Below, one piece after another: positions 50,736 through 64,000 of a DNA stretch of 64,000 bases (its first letter is position 1; the number at the start of each line of letters is the position of its first letter). The DNA is from Ooceraea biroi (Eukaryota; Arthropoda; Insecta; Hymenoptera; Formicidae). The translations under genes were made by a program, and so were the position numbers. The notes under the pieces are model-generated. The model made no database searches. It saw only the letters and a program-made list of their open reading frames with translations, and had not been told where the DNA came from. The DNA lies in assembly GCF_003672135.1 (NCBI RefSeq), contig NC_039517.1, forward strand, positions 9,448,601 through 9,512,600. Reading direction: 5' to 3'.

Positions 50736-53668
50736 AACGAGGAGCTTTCAGGGAATCGAAATTGCGCGTCCCGCTCAATGAACGAACGGACCTCCTCCTC
50801 CTCCTCCAGCTGCCTTTCTATGTTTTTACGTCTCACTCCTAGATTCGTTTTCTTTATTCCCTCGGCTCTTCTTCCCCGATCTGCCGAGATCTCGCGCAAA
50901 CGAAGCATTTTTCGTTTTGTCGACGGTGCGCATTGTGTAACAGCTACCGATTTCCGAGACGATAACGTAACGTATACGCGCGCGCATAGCAGGACACGGC
51001 ACTTAATGATCCGCTTGAAATATATGCCGCATCATTCACGAATGATCAACCTTGCGTGGCGGGGACAATGCGACGGTCATAATCATGCCGATCGCAATTG
51101 CACTTGGCGACAATCGATTTATTATGGGTTCTTACGCACGTGTGTGTGCGCGACGTACGTTATAAAGTTTAACGGATTATCGACATCGATTGGCCACTTT
51201 CGGAAACGCACTCATACTACGAACGTATATATTTATAATAAAATTTCGGCCGAATTGAATCGGTGATAAACGATACTCGCTTACAACGATCAACAGCCGG
51301 ACATAATTACATTTTGTTGTCTTCGCAATGCGACCGTAATGCAACGCACACACGCTGCCGTAACAGAATATGAAAGCATTTGTTAGCATCAATTTGCGAA
51401 TGGCGACTAATACATACGCGGTTAGAGATGATGGTTCCGTCATCAACGGGTCCTCGCAATATAAGCAATTAAGTGCGTAATTATATGAAACCGCACACGC
51501 CCGCGGCGACGGGTACCGCAAATTCATTCGACGTGAACCACAAAGCAAATCACTGTCATGTGAAACGCACGCTGGCAGCCTGTCAACCATCACAGAAAAG
51601 TCCACCGAAATGTTAATGCTGGTCGACGCTGCCGTAGCGTTTATCAGCACGCTCTCGTAGTAGAATAAAAAAAAGATTATGACACGGTGAAAATGCGTAA
51701 AATCTCGTTGTCTTTAGTTTACTGGAACCGACATAAAATTATGTAATATCTACTCGGTGATAATTAAATATATTACTTTTGTAGATAAAATGTGAATATA
51801 TTTCAAATATACGCAAATTAATTCATTAATTATTTTATTGTATTAATTAATTACAGTGCTTTTTGAACTTTTGAATAATACTTTTTATTTTTGAATGATG
51901 ACTTTTACATTTTTAACTTTAATACTTTTATATAAAAATTACGTTTTATTTATCTGCTTCGTGTGTATTTTTAGTGAGATGTAATATTTATTTGGAAATT
52001 CCGAAAGTGAAGAAGAACCTCTTTATATATGAGAACTTTCGCATTTCATTGCCGACATTGTTTTCGCAATTGTTAGTAGAATTCTAATAATTCACGTGCT
52101 AGCTCACTCGACGAGCATTCACGCTCACGCTCTCTCTATTCGCACGAAATTGTTTACAGTAATCGTACGTGTCTGAAAGAGACGGGACGTAGAATATGTT
52201 TGCTCTAATACTACCAGGAGCACGGAACGTAATTTTCTTCCCTGTGTACAAGCTCCGTAATATTCGGCGTTTCCACAACACTTTTGTCCGGGGTCGGTCC
52301 TAGATGCATTTAAATTCTAATGCATTCTATTCAGATCCTAGTATGTTCTGAGTTCCATGCGGCGGAATAGTCATGCAGAAACGCTAACAAAATTCAACGA
52401 GGTTCTTAGTAAAATCATATGTGTAGCTCGTCGCTCAAACAGTATGGAATAATTACGTCCTGATTTATGTTATAAAGCATAACACGGCGTAGGTGCACGT
52501 TACATCTCAAATATTAGATCCTTTCGCATTCTACTCGCATCGCGCACCGGCTCGTCCTCGTCTTCAACTACTGCGCGAACACGGTCTGTAGAGAGAAGTC
52601 CGTTTCCACTTGCGCTACCTAAATACACCGGCGAATATCAAGTTAGCGGGTATCAACGTAGTTGCAAATATAAGTGAAAGACGAGCTTGTGCTTCCGCTC
52701 GGCTCGTTGATATAATTCTCTCTTCTACGCGGACGATAGTTCGTGCGCGGCACGGACGTTCACGGTGAAAGATGAGCTTGGGGAAGAAAAAGGAGCGCTT
52801 AAATTAAAAGATCCACGGGCACGAGAAAGCGGGGATCTCGCGATCGCACCGACGGCAAATAGACATTTGCATCGTGAAAGGGAAGCATCATGATAGACAA
52901 GAATGCCGTCGTTATAGCGGCGCTGCAGCTCGAGCAACCCCCAGTAGCAGATGCGTAAACGAGATAAAAGCATGCAAAAGACGTGCGCTGCGGCGCGCCG
53001 GATGCGACGCAGCCTCCTCCGCGCGCTCGGCTTTATCCTCCTCGCATCTCCCCCGTGTGCGCTTCGCCTACGTATTCTTTCACAAACTTTAAGGGGTAAT
53101 TGAACGTCAACAAACTCCCTATTTCAAATTATCCCGCCGTAATAATTTCCCTGCAGTCGCGAGCGTGTAACGCAACGCGCGAGGCGCCCTCGCTCGCGGT
53201 TCGCGCTTTAACGTCAATTATCCGCTCGTTTCGTAAACTTGGCGTTTTATTTAACAAGCGGATGTTGAAGCAGCGAACAAATGCCATACGACCCCGCGTG
53301 AATCTATATTCTCTTGACGGAAGAGAATATATTACATTTTCTTTTTATTTACGGTAGTTCTCTCCACCGACGTTCAAAGTATAATTTTTATAATTGTTTC
53401 AATGTGTGCTAGCACGTCTTATTTATTTTACTTTTATCCCCGTAATATTTTAAAACATTATTCTATTGTCCATTAAATGAAATGTGTCATAAACTGGTTT
53501 ATGGATGTCAATGTATCAGAAAGAACACAAACTGTTGGCATGATCGCATGATCAGCTTGTTACCATTAGAACTTGTGTATTTCGCGACTGACGGCCAGCT
53601 CGCAAATAACGGGCAGGGGTTGCGATTACATTCATTAAGTGGACACATATGTCGCAGCATACGATATC

Positions 53669-53688
53669 GGCCGGCCGGCCGGCCGGTA
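53669..53688. repeat. (CCGG)5 tandem repeat
   Basis: A self-complementary run of five CCGG units, rich in CpG. Confidence 0.85.
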
Positions 53689-54249
53689 CCTTAACCATCT
53701 CTCGATACGCCACCGCCAGTAATGTGATTCCTGAATCATTCATGAGAAATATGAGTGGTACTTAATCGCGCGCTCGCCCGCGCGATGCACCCCGCGCGAT
53801 GAAAGTGGTAACGGGCAATTAAATTTAAATTTTAAACGCCGGACTTTATCGTCCGCGATGAATTAATCCGTTTGATACCTATCCGCCGCAGTTCGACGTG
53901 GCATCCTGCTTTGTATGCGCGTTCCCGCACGCTGCAAACAAAACACTCGGCCGTAGAGTTCATTTTGATTCGATGCGTGCTCCCTCCCTCCCTCTTTCTC
54001 TCTATCTCCCTTTCTGTCTCTCTCGGATGACATTTGATCGCGCGACCCGTGTTTCAGCACGCGCCAAAAGAATCGACGGCGACGCTTTTCGAGGCAATCT
54101 GAATTAACTTTGCGCCCTCATGGAGCGGGGAAGGAAATGCCGACGGTGGGGTTCAAAGATCGGATAAGAAAGGGTAGTAATTTGGCGAATCCACTAGCGT
54201 CGAGTGAGCGCACGTTAACAAAGCGGGAGAGGGAAAGGACAGGAGGTAC

Positions 54250-54275
54250 GAGAGAGAGAGAGAGAGAGAGAGAGA
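54250..54275. repeat. (GA)n microsatellite
   Basis: A GA run of about 26 bp inside a longer purine-rich stretch that continues to about 54,390. Confidence 0.85.
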
Positions 54276-54597
54276 AAGGCAAAGAAACGCTAGGTGGAGA
54301 AGGATGGAGAGAGGCTGGAAGAAAGAGGGAAGTAAGAGAGAAGAGGAAAGCGGCATACACACACACAAAGAGAGAGAGAGGGCGAAGGCCGGCGCGGCCG
54401 TGGGTCGATTTTACACGGACAACGTACAATCTCTATGCATGAGGCTCACTGAGGCTACCGCTTCCTAAGTACACAGAATACGTATTTGCATTTCGGTCTT
54501 TGTACCGGTGTGTCCTGTTAGAGAGCGAGCGTCGTCCCTCTTTCCGTCTTACTCCACTCGCGCCGCTCCTTCTCGCGCGCATTTCCTGCCGCCTGGC

Positions 54598-54642
54598 AGG
54601 CTTGGCGGGCTTGGCGGGCTTGGCTGGCTTGGCTGGTTGGCT
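54598..54642. repeat. 9-bp tandem repeat (GGCTTGGCG-like)
   Basis: About five imperfect copies of GGCTTGGCG/GGCTTGGCT stand head to tail. In one frame they spell Leu-Ala-Gly repeats, but no splice or start context supports coding. Confidence 0.75.
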
Positions 54643-57600
54643 CCGCTTTATGTATACGCGTATACCGTGCCGGGATCTACTCGCATGGCGTTAACCGCAC
54701 TGCGGTTCCCGACCGAGCCCCCTCGACTATTTCCCAAGACAGCATTTATAAGCCTCGGATTAAATCATCGTTAAAGCCACGAGAAACAGACAGAGACGGG
54801 AATCAGAAAGGGTAAGAGATCCGCGATCCATCACGGATTCACACGCGCGACGCCGGCGCGGGCGTTTCGCGCGAGGGAGAAGTCCCGACCGATCAGTCCG
54901 GAAAACGCGTGAGAGCGGCTCGTAAAACGCTCGGTGTTGTATGTGTCGAACGATGGACGCTGAATGCGTTTTCGATAAAAGTTTTGACGCGGACGATGTA
55001 TCGATGAGGCACGTGTGTATTGGAAAAACGCGGAGACTCGGCCAGGCGATCGGCAGACAGCGAAATGTATAGTGTCTGGAATTGTCGGGATTGCTCTTCC
55101 CCCCTGGAGTCGGTATATTTCGAAGGAATCCCGAAAATTTCGGGGTTACTCTGGAGAATACGAGAGAGCGAAATCCGTGCGGCTGCCAAGCACGCCGAAA
55201 TTAACGTGGTTTCTTGCCGCGATTCCGTATCCGAGTCTGCGAACTTGCTGTGTGCGCGCGCCCGGAGACCTTGGATTAATTCACTTGTTCAAAGATCCCG
55301 TCGCGGAGGATCTAGCTCGCGAATATTCTCTGTCTCCAGCTCTGTCTCTACCTCAATCTCGCGATTCTTGAAGCTCGGTTTCGGAATAATAATGAAAGTC
55401 CTCGGATACGGATACAGATCTCGACCGAATCTCGACACTCAGGCGCCTCGAATTTGCGTTCCGGGCGATCCTCCGAGACGGATCACTCCCGCATCCGAAG
55501 AAACAACGAACCACAAAGCTTGCGCGAGGCTAATTTACATAGGAAGTACGGAAATATGTGTATATGCTTGGCCAGGAGGGGAACAGCTCGCATACCGCGC
55601 GAGGGAAAGAGGGGAAGAATGGGAGAGCCATTCTTATTTTCGGCATACGGTGGCTTTAGGGACGAAATCTCTCCCTCGGAAACCCTAGATTAAATCCGCC
55701 TGCAAACGGCCGTCTTTACGATCCCGGCTGTTTCGGGCAGTTTCTTTCGGAGGCAGTTTAGTAAGTTGGTGGTCTGCCGTAAAGTATCGCCGATTTATGA
55801 CCCCCTGTTATCCAGCCCAAGTGTACGTCGCGTCGCCCAAGGAATCAAGCGTATTCGATCGACCCTCGGGTCGATGGTGCATGTGCACCGCACGTACAAT
55901 GAAATACGTACAATGAAATACGGGTGTCACGGGCTCGTCTCTTTGCGTGTGTTCCTGACGTGGAATTCATCGTGGGTTCTCTCGAACTTCAACGAATTCG
56001 AGTGGTCGCGATCGAGCAAATGAGGTCGAGGCGACCATCTCGAACGGCGACGTATAACGAGAGATCGACATGGTCAAGCGATATTTTCTTTTTTATGACA
56101 GAGACCCGCTTAGCTTTAATATGCTCGCTTGTTTCTCTTTCTCTTTTTTTACGGTTGACCGCCCAAAATATCGTTTAACTCCGGACACGAGTGTATGTGG
56201 CGGGTAGAAAATTGTACGGTGCGGATATAAAGCAAGCAGGCATGACGAATGAAAAGCATCGGTGCCCGAGAGCAATTTTCGGTATTGACCTTTGACAATG
56301 CCCAAAGAGGAAGTATCCGCTCTCGTGCGTGAAACGCGGCTCGGATCCGATCTCACAGGGACAATGCAATCCGCGAGCAAGCATTTGTTTCGTTATAATT
56401 TTGCGATTGACGCCTCAAGCTGAAAAATATAATACAGCGACAATATTATTTCGTAAATAATTGAAACTGTTTATATTATATAGCAGCGCATACGTAAAAT
56501 GGCAAAATGTTTTATCGCGCAACGAGCATAGTTTGATCAGTGATGCAATCGCGTTTCGGAAATAGGCACTCATTTTTTGATTGCGCGTGGAACAAATTTC
56601 GCGCTTTTGTTCCGGTGTATCCGAAAGTGTTTGAGCACAACGGTATACTTGTATTTCGTGCAATTTAATATAAAAATTACGGGAGAGATCGCGGTAATCT
56701 TGTAATATATAGAGAAAGGTCGGCCGTATTTAACCACGTTAACGTATCGCGATATAATTATTTTCTTTACGCACGCAAATATGCAAGCTCGTTTAACGTA
56801 ATAACGCGGCTCAGTATGAGCCGAATAATGACGCTACTTACGTGCGTTTTAAGGCAGCTTTCACGCTCATTATAAGCCGCAGGTCGGGCGAGGGGACGAG
56901 AGAGAGGAACGAGGGTTGGTTGGGACGGAACAAAAACCACGTATCTCGCGGAATTAGCGGATTTTCAACGGAAAAATAAGCCGCGCGCTGTTGCGAAACT
57001 AAAAGAGACGACTCGCGATACGCACGCGGCTGCAGGAAAGGATTTATTGCAAAATTACGAGAAACGCGAGAATCAGATGAAGAGGCGAGCGCTGGATAAT
57101 TAATCGGTTCTACCATCCGTTATTTTCGACGCGAGTTTCCGCTTATTGATAACTCGCGGCCACGTGCGACCTAACGATATAATCGCAGGTGTGATTTTGT
57201 CACCGATAACGCGTCGAGATATAGACTAATGTTACCGTCCACCGCAATTTCACGTAAAATCATGAACAATTCGCGAGCGTGCATTGTGTGCGAGTGTGCG
57301 TTAATATTATTTAAACCTACGGCGCTGTGGATCTACGCTACCATCGACGAACTAGCTAATCTCTGATGTGGTAAAGCGGATAAATTTCCGAACGGCGCGG
57401 GCTGGAAGAGAAGAGGGAAACACGCCGAAATTTAACGGCTAAGCTTTATCGTTCGAAGTTCGCGCAGTTAACGCGCAACTGGGATGTCCCGGGGCTCGAT
57501 GCGCTACCTTCCACCACCATTTACGGATCAATTTTGCTGGAGTGCATTTATATTTTAACAAAAATGCCGCGGCCGCGTCGGTCGTTTATATAATACATTA

Positions 57601-60600
57601 ATCTTTCCGGCATCGATTGACACGCGCCGAATAAATGCGCGATCGCGCACGGTAACATCGTGATAAGCCGCTCAACTAGAAATCAGATTGCAGGGACAAG
57701 ATAATGGCCGGCTAATCGTAGATTAGCTATTCCGTAATACGAAATAATTAACGGTCGATCGCAGATACTCGGGCTCAATTAAATGGACAAGCGCTGCTGA
57801 CGCAGGTAATTAACGCGGGTGCGCCTTACTGTGTAACGAAGATAATTTTGCTCGGCTGCTGCGCCGGTAGGGCCTGCGCAACGCATTGTACGTAGAGTTA
57901 CGCATGCGACATTCTAGAGTTGGCAGTATGACCTATTCTACCTGAAAAGTTGTTTAGTCATTTTCTATTTCAATGAAAGGATAACAGATAACAGACCGTG
58001 GTTTTAGAAGAAATGGGTGATATAATTTGAAGGTATTCTCACAATCAGACGTTAAGCTTTAGGCACATAAATAGTTCATACATCCATTTTTTCTCGTGCC
58101 ATTTCCATTTGCGCTTTATTTTCCTTTAACCATTTTGTGAATAAAGAAGAGACTAAAAGCAGCATGTGCAAAATTTAATCATATTTTTTACTTTTGAAGA
58201 GAGAGAGAGAGAGTAATATTTGAGAAGCGAACAATACGGGGCGGTGGGATTTCCACGTAGGTTCGAGTTTCGAGTGCAGTAAAATTAAATGCCGTCATTT
58301 AATCCGTCGGCTGTATTTTATCTCGATAGAATTTTAAAGATATCGCGGTATTTCATGTTGACTGTGGGTATCAAAACTAAGACGTAAAGTAAAGAATGAA
58401 ATCGTAAAGCGCAGAGATCGCGAGTACAAAGGTCTCGAGAGAATCGACGCAGTGGAAGCCGTAGAGAGAACTTTCGATTAATAATCCACTGCAGGTAGCA
58501 GGACGCGCAGATCAGATTTAGGTACTGTTACGGAGATTAAATTTATGTTGTTGTATACACACAGCGCCAGAAATCTCTGATCACGCGAAATTGTATCAAT
58601 CTACGTTGCCTCGCTATAACGAATATTAATATCCATGAGAAATTTATAAAAATGTGGCTCATACATATCACATGAATTTAAAAAAAAACTGTATTTTTTC
58701 TACCAATCCTTTTAACGCTAAAACTCGGCGCAATAAGATTTATAAATATTTGAGCTTTTTATTAACTGAAAACCAACAGCGCGGTTTTGCAACTTGCGGT
58801 TGCCGTTGGAGAAGTATTTGCGCGCAACTTCGTACCCGCATTTTCTCGATGAAAACTATGACGTCACGTCGCACAAAGGTGCCGCACAATCCGTTTAGCA
58901 TCATCCGTTTTACGCATTTTATCCGTTTTACATTTCAGTAATTCCATTGGCAATTGAAATTCCTGTAGAACAACGTTTCGTGCCAACACTGTCGATTTAT
59001 TGGCCAATTGCATGCCGCGTGATCCACATGATCCGATTGTGACAGGAAATTACGGTTCATCTTTGTATCTGCAATACGCAACGTAAACATTTACTAAACA
59101 CGATTCAACTTATCAGCAGAGATACGAGATTTCTCGCTTCGCATAGGATTATCATTTGTCCACTCTTTACAAATGTGATGCATAATTAAGACATCAATTT
59201 TCAAGGATATCGATTCAGTCACTCGGCTTCAAAGTTCAAATACTAAACGTAATCGCGATTCTAAGATAGCTTCGTGACGATGCGCGCTTGCGAATACGAG
59301 ACTTTGGAAACCGGCGGACTTCGCAGACGAGAGTTCGCCGCTTTTTAATAGCGCGATGTCGCGCGACGACGATGGCAACGACGACGGCAAATTACTCGTT
59401 ATGAGAGTCACGGGGATTCATCCGACAACGACGGAGATCGCACGATGACGATCGGCGTTAAGCGGCGACGGATAAACCCCTGTGCCACCCTTTCCGGATG
59501 CTCCGACTTCGTTCCACCACCCGCATGGACTAATGACTAACAACCCTCCCCCGCGCGCAAACCGTCGCCGGAACAATGGAAACAACGCAGCGATATGAGA
59601 AAGCCGGTTTGCATTGTCGGACAAACCACAGACAGGACTCCTCATTTTCCCCATCCTCCTCGCGCCCTCCCCTCTTTACAACCCTCCCCACCGTCCATAT
59701 CCAGCCTCTGTCCCGTTCACATCCTCGGCATCTATCTGTTCTCTCCGTTTCACCCCTTGCGAAGCGCACGCGCGCGCGCCCCTTTCTGTTCGTGTATATA
59801 TGTGTATGTCCTACACAGAGCCAGGCATTCCGCCTGTTTAAGCGACGCGTGGATCCCGAGCTTAACTTTTCCGCCTCTCTTTCTCTCTCGTCACTTTCCG
59901 GTCGGGCGAAAGAATCGTACGCCGTTGAATGAGCCGTTGATTCCGCGGCGGGCGACTGCTCTGTTCGACGGTTCTTCCGCCCTTTGTGCGCGCACCGTAC
60001 TCCGCTCTAAGGGCTTTAGCTATCCGCTGCTCGCCGGCAATTAGTCAGCGATGCCGGCTACTTCGTCGACGTCGTCGTTAACCGTGCTGACTTTTCGAAA
60101 TCGCGAGAACTGAGCTGGAGATAGGAACACAATCCGGTAGGGGGATGATCTAGCTTTCTCGTGTTATCGATTGGAAACATACAAGCTGATATGGATGACT
60201 ACACACGCGAAACAAATTACGTAAAAGCCAAACTTTCAACGAATTTACGTAAAAGTGTTTTAAAGGAAATTCTAATTGAATTTTTGCATTTTTGGTGAAT
60301 GTACTAAGAAAGCTAACATATTTAAATTCTTCCCCTCAAAAAAAGATTTTCTGAATTTTCGCGCCTAGCTCGCAGAAATGTCCTGGTCAACATATGAAAA
60401 TACCACGTTCCCAGGTAGCCACCCCTTTCCGCCCGCGAGTCCGCGCGCTCGAAACATCCAAAAGAAACCACTGTCGTTCTCGGTCGAAGATCAGCGTTGT
60501 TCCATGAAAGGACATCGGATGTGGCGCGGATGGAATGCGCACAAAAGCGAGCGCACTCGAGGCAGCTCAAAGAAGAGGTAAATTCCCGAAGGATGTTGAC

Positions 60601-61616
60601 ACAAAACATTATACGCTCGCCGCGTCCTCGTCTCGTCGTCCCGTCTCTTCAAGCCGGCCCGCCGGCTAAGAAGCACCCAAGTACACGTCTTCGGGGTACG
60701 CTCGTGATGACAACTCGAGGGTTGACAGGGTGTGACGGTAGTGGCCTACTCGGCATATCGCCTACGACAGCCAGCGTGGCGATCGCAAACGAGCTTACTC
60801 TCCCTCTCTCCCCCGGTATATCTCTTTCTCTCTCCATACGCTTGCACCGAGAGTGCGTCCAAAGAGGGTGTGTGCAGTCGAGCACGTGCCAGAGTAGATG
60901 CAGCCCTTAGCTAGCTGGCTGCGCGTTCCGCTCATCCCACCACTCGTCCTCCATTGTTTAGCTGTTCCGATGAGCCAATGTATTTCGAGCTCATTCGCCG
61001 TGGCTCGTAATCAATTCTCCTGTCTGTTTGGTGCAATTTACCTCTTACGTAATCAGAAGCGAAAGTGGCATCTCGTTAGCTTTATGACACTTTACGTGTC
61101 ACGAACGTGGACCCGCGCCCACCGACGTGGAGATAAAAATTCGTGCGATTACACGAGAGAGTCCGTGTGGTTCCCTCGATTATACGACTGATCCCGTTTG
61201 CCCTGATACGACGCAATCGTGCGTAATCCAAATCCGACCCGATTCACGCACGGGATGGGACGGGATCCCAGGTCGTGCCAGGTCGTTTCTGATGTGTACT
61301 GATCTGGGATGCTCTCCTCGAAGTAACGATCGGATCATTGGAAGACGGAGGCCGACGTGCACGTCAGTCGGTTGTAGGAACGACGAAATTATAACGCGGA
61401 GCGCCGAACTCTCTCGGAAGATGAAGAGTTAACTTTTTATGTGAAGCACTTTCCTTCCTTCCTTCCTTCCGCGGGGAAATGATTACGGTGCCCGGGGAAT
61501 GTAGGTCGCAAGATATATCCAATCGTGGGTCTGCAGCGCACCGGCTATTCTGACGATGGTGGAGTGTGCGCGACGTTAAGATTCGAAACTCCGTCGGCTT
61601 CGGAGGTGAATAAGGG

Positions 61617-61627
61617 TGAGAGAGAAA

Positions 61628-61658
<31 letters not shown>

Positions 61659-61674
61659 AGAGGAAGGAAGGAAG
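61617..61674. repeat. (GA)n / (GGAA)n purine tract
   Basis: A 58-bp purine run of GA followed by GGAA units. A TTCC run (near 61,450-61,468) lies shortly before it on the same strand. Confidence 0.8.
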
Positions 61675-62138
61675 ACGAAGAGCCAAGGGAGAGTGTAAGG
61701 TAGGAAGTAAATCTTTGTCGGGTACTACAGCTTTTATAGGAGAGTCCGCGATTTTCTCTTCTCGGAGAAAACGATAACTTTCCCGATTCGAACGTGCACG
61801 TCCGAGACGCGGCGCGGCGCGGCGTCACGAGGGTGGAGAGGAACGCCCGCTTGCCAGGGGAGAACGTTGCGTTGGCTTATAGAAGATAAGTAATCAAGAT
61901 TTAAGCTCGCTAGGCTAGTGCAAGCAGAGGGGAATTGCCAATGTAAGCGCTCTCATTGGAGATCCGGCCGAAATAACTCTCCACGTCGTTTCTTTCGGCT
62001 ATACACGTTCGGCTACTGAGGGTAACTTGGACTACAGCCCGCACCATGCAAAAGCACGTGTGTTTCGCTATAAATCAATTCAAGTCTATCCGTATCCACT
62101 TTTCGTCTGCAAGTTCATAAGCTTGCGAGAGTGCTATG

Positions 62139-62141
<3 letters not shown>

Positions 62142-62178
<37 letters not shown>
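62142..62178. repeat. (AT)n microsatellite, about 37 bp
   Basis: The longest uninterrupted TA run of the window. It lies about 1.1 kb before the Ig1 exon. Confidence 0.9.
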
Positions 62179-62181
<3 letters not shown>

Positions 62182-63256
62182 GCATAATTATATGACGTTG
62201 TATATTTGTATAAATTTGTATAAATGTACAACGGCACAATTATATTATAGTTCACGAAATGAATGAATTGTCGTTATGAGATCAGAACTTGATTTCTCAC
62301 TGCCAGTTTTAATTTGTCAAAGCTACAGCTACATCTCGCAAATCGACAGTACTCCGACGAACGTCGATCGCGATCATCGGGAAACGCACGCGGAAACACG
62401 CGGCGAGCGCGCGCGTCATTCGTTGCACGTTCTGCGGGGAGGGATATTCTGTACGCTACTCGGTTGGGCTGGCTTCCAGATGAGCAATGCTGGACGGAAT
62501 GCGGAATACATCGGGAGCGGGCCGGCATTCCTACTTAAATCAACATAACTCGGGTGATGAATGGTTAACAGGCCTCGGCGGGGAAGACGGGGGCGGGAGG
62601 ACGCAATGCGCTCCATTTATGGAAGCTATTACGGCCGAATTTCAGCGTTAAATGTATGATTTATGGCCGGCTGTATTATCTTCGTCCGTGTCCGTCGACG
62701 ATACAGTGCACGTCCCGTCGCACACGCCTCTCTCCGCTGCTGACCACTTCGGTCTCTACCCCCCCAGAAATTACTTCGCATTCGACCCCCGGTCGGACGA
62801 AAAATCCACCACCGAGTGTCCATTCGCTGACACCGTCGCGTGATTAATGCGTTTCTGATTGTTATTCGTAATACTCGAGAATTTATGGCGCATTAGAATA
62901 TCACAAAATAAAGCGGACCGCGCGAGGGTTCGCCAGTCCGCGCGAGGACTCGTGCGGGACAATACGGCGAGCCACCGCGCTGAATTTTCCGAGATTGCGA
63001 GACACACGACGGCAATAATGAAAATTGCAAGCGTATTTTAAAGCTGCACGGCGCCCCGGCGACGCGAAATGAACGACGAAGGAGCGCGGACGAAAGAGCG
63101 GAAATCCGCGAAATATGTATGGGATAGGATAAATAGGATCGGAGGCAGGGGTCGGAGGGGTTGGACCGTAATCTTAATTAAATATAGTTAAGAGGCTTTT
63201 CCGCGTGCTCCTACTCCCATAATAATAATATAATAGCGCGTCTTTCATTTCCGCAG

Positions 63257-63583
63257 GTACCACCGCCTACGCGTCCTACGAGACGCAGGGGCCCAGTTTC
63301 GTCACGGAACCATCGTCTAAGGTGGAGTTCACTAATGTCAACGGTGGCCGGGTAGACTGCACCGTCCGTGGAAATCCGCTGCCCACCGTCGACTGGCTGG
63401 CGGCGGACGGCAGCAGCATAACGAGCATCGTCGCCATCAGACACGTTTTTGGCAACGGGACGATATACTTTCCCGCCTTTGAGGCTGAAGCCTTCCGGCA
63501 GGACGTCCACTGGGCCATTTACAAGTGCTCAGCCGTCAACAGCGTCGGCGCGATCGTTAGCAGAGACGTCACCGTCAGAGCAG
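63257..63583 (+). CDS. Dscam-family gene, exon 2 (first Ig domain)
   Basis: The exon (327 bp, phase 1 at both ends, CCGCAG acceptor and GTACCG donor) encodes residues 48-156 of the predicted protein: the N-terminal immunoglobulin domain of a Dscam-type homophilic adhesion molecule, which mediates neurite self-recognition and wiring at the cell surface (family knowledge). The domain opens with GPSFVTEPSSKVEF, has the Ig cysteine pair Cys82 and Cys138, core Trp94 (PTVDWL), a D-x-x-x-x-x-Y-x-C context (DVHWAIYKC) and an NGT glycosylation site at 114-116. SRDVTVRAG at the end is typical of Dscam Ig1. The sequence departs enough from Dscam1 that I think it is a paralogue such as Dscam2, but I cannot fix which one. 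The remaining Ig/FN3 exons lie beyond the right edge. Confidence 0.9.
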
Positions 63584-63932
63584 GTACCGCCAACCGGGCG
63601 AAACCTCTCGCGCGCTCACCCCCTCGTTATCTGCATGCATCGCGGCCGGCGGTCCGCTTTTCGAGCTATCCCCGTCGGATCTCCGGACGACACCACGTCG
63701 TTCTTGTCCTTGTCCTCGTCCTCGTCTCCTCGTATATCCCCGCACACGTTGGTCGTGGCAGATAGACCGCCTAGTAGTAGGCGAGCGCGTGCGCGCGTCT
63801 ATCCGTGAGCGTGAGCTCGCGGATTCGATCGTCTCCACGGTCTCGCGGCCACGAGATGAAATTTCCTTCTCGGGTTCACGCTGGCACATCACGTCGGATC
63901 GTGACTGACGAGTTAAATAAGGAAGCTGGTTT

Positions 63933-63963
<31 letters not shown>

Positions 63964-64000
63964 CTCTCCCTCTCTCTCTCTCTGCCTGTTTGCATCGGAA
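63584..64000 (+). other. Start of the second Dscam-family intron
   Basis: No further exon is recognisable before the window ends. The last 70 bases are dominated by a TC microsatellite. Confidence 0.6.
63932..63983. repeat. (TC)n microsatellite
   Basis: A TC run of about 50 bp with TTTC and CCC interruptions, in the Dscam-family intron close to the window edge. Confidence 0.85.

Larger units (their letters stand above)
41301..63256 (+). other. First intron of the Dscam-family gene, about 22 kb
   Basis: GTAAGT at its start and CCGCAG at its end bound a stretch with no recognisable coding exon on either strand. Long first introns are usual for Dscam-type neuronal adhesion genes. It is packed with simple repeats: TA runs (43,245-43,267; 62,142-62,178), CT/GA runs (43,920-43,943; 46,015-46,042; 46,544-46,568; 46,877-46,897; 54,250-54,275; 61,617-61,674), CCA runs (49,255-49,279; 50,300-50,336), (CCGG)5 (53,669-53,688) and a G-rich cluster (42,766-42,800). 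A nested gene cannot be excluded but none is supported. Confidence 0.7.

Noticed and set aside
54500..54694. Leu-Ala-Gly repeat protein
   Set aside because: The repeat is produced by a 9-bp DNA minisatellite. No conserved flanks or splice sites support a coding gene.

Overview
The window is eukaryotic nuclear DNA, most likely from a hymenopteran insect and probably an ant. The genes have short introns with GT-AG signals, their protein families are animal ones (tetraspanin, TDRD3, mitoribosomal mL63, AIFM3 and a Dscam-type immunoglobulin protein), and the DNA is CpG-rich with many GA/CT microsatellites. The ant assignment is inference from composition and protein similarity; no species marker was seen.

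Layout. 1-18.9 kb has no recognisable gene. 18.9-21.2 kb, minus strand: a complete six-exon tetraspanin (241 aa) that looks like Tsp74F. 21.2-27.6 kb: no supported gene. 27.6-30.8 kb, plus strand: a complete eleven-exon Tdrd3 (726 aa) with OB fold, UBA, Tudor and C-terminal EJC-binding-like motif. 32.1-32.6 kb, plus strand: mRpL63/MRPL57, best read as two exons (105 aa). 32.9-37.1 kb, minus strand: AIFM3 (Rieske plus FAD/NAD oxidoreductase, 576 aa, seven coding exons), tail-to-tail with mRpL63. 41.2 kb to the window end, plus strand: the 5' part of a Dscam-family gene. A signal-peptide exon is separated by an intron of about 22 kb from the exon for the first Ig domain, and the gene continues beyond the window.

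All exon joins given here were checked for reading phase by hand. Tdrd3, mRpL63 and AIFM3 form a compact housekeeping cluster of about 10 kb between two gene-poor regions. These genes show no shared pathway beyond the fact that mRpL63 and AIFM3 are both (or are expected to be) mitochondrion-associated.

The non-coding parts hold many microsatellites, several perfect palindromes, and two long imperfect inverted repeats (31.4-31.7 kb and 37.77-37.95 kb) that resemble foldback/MITE elements. I found no CRISPR array, no rRNA or tRNA gene, no recognisable transposase or reverse transcriptase, and nothing that amounts to a new multi-gene system. The most useful observations concern gene structure: a GC-AG intron, a NAGNAG acceptor, an intron that replaces the mRpL63 N-terminus, and a remote first AIFM3 exon with a possible lipidation signal.
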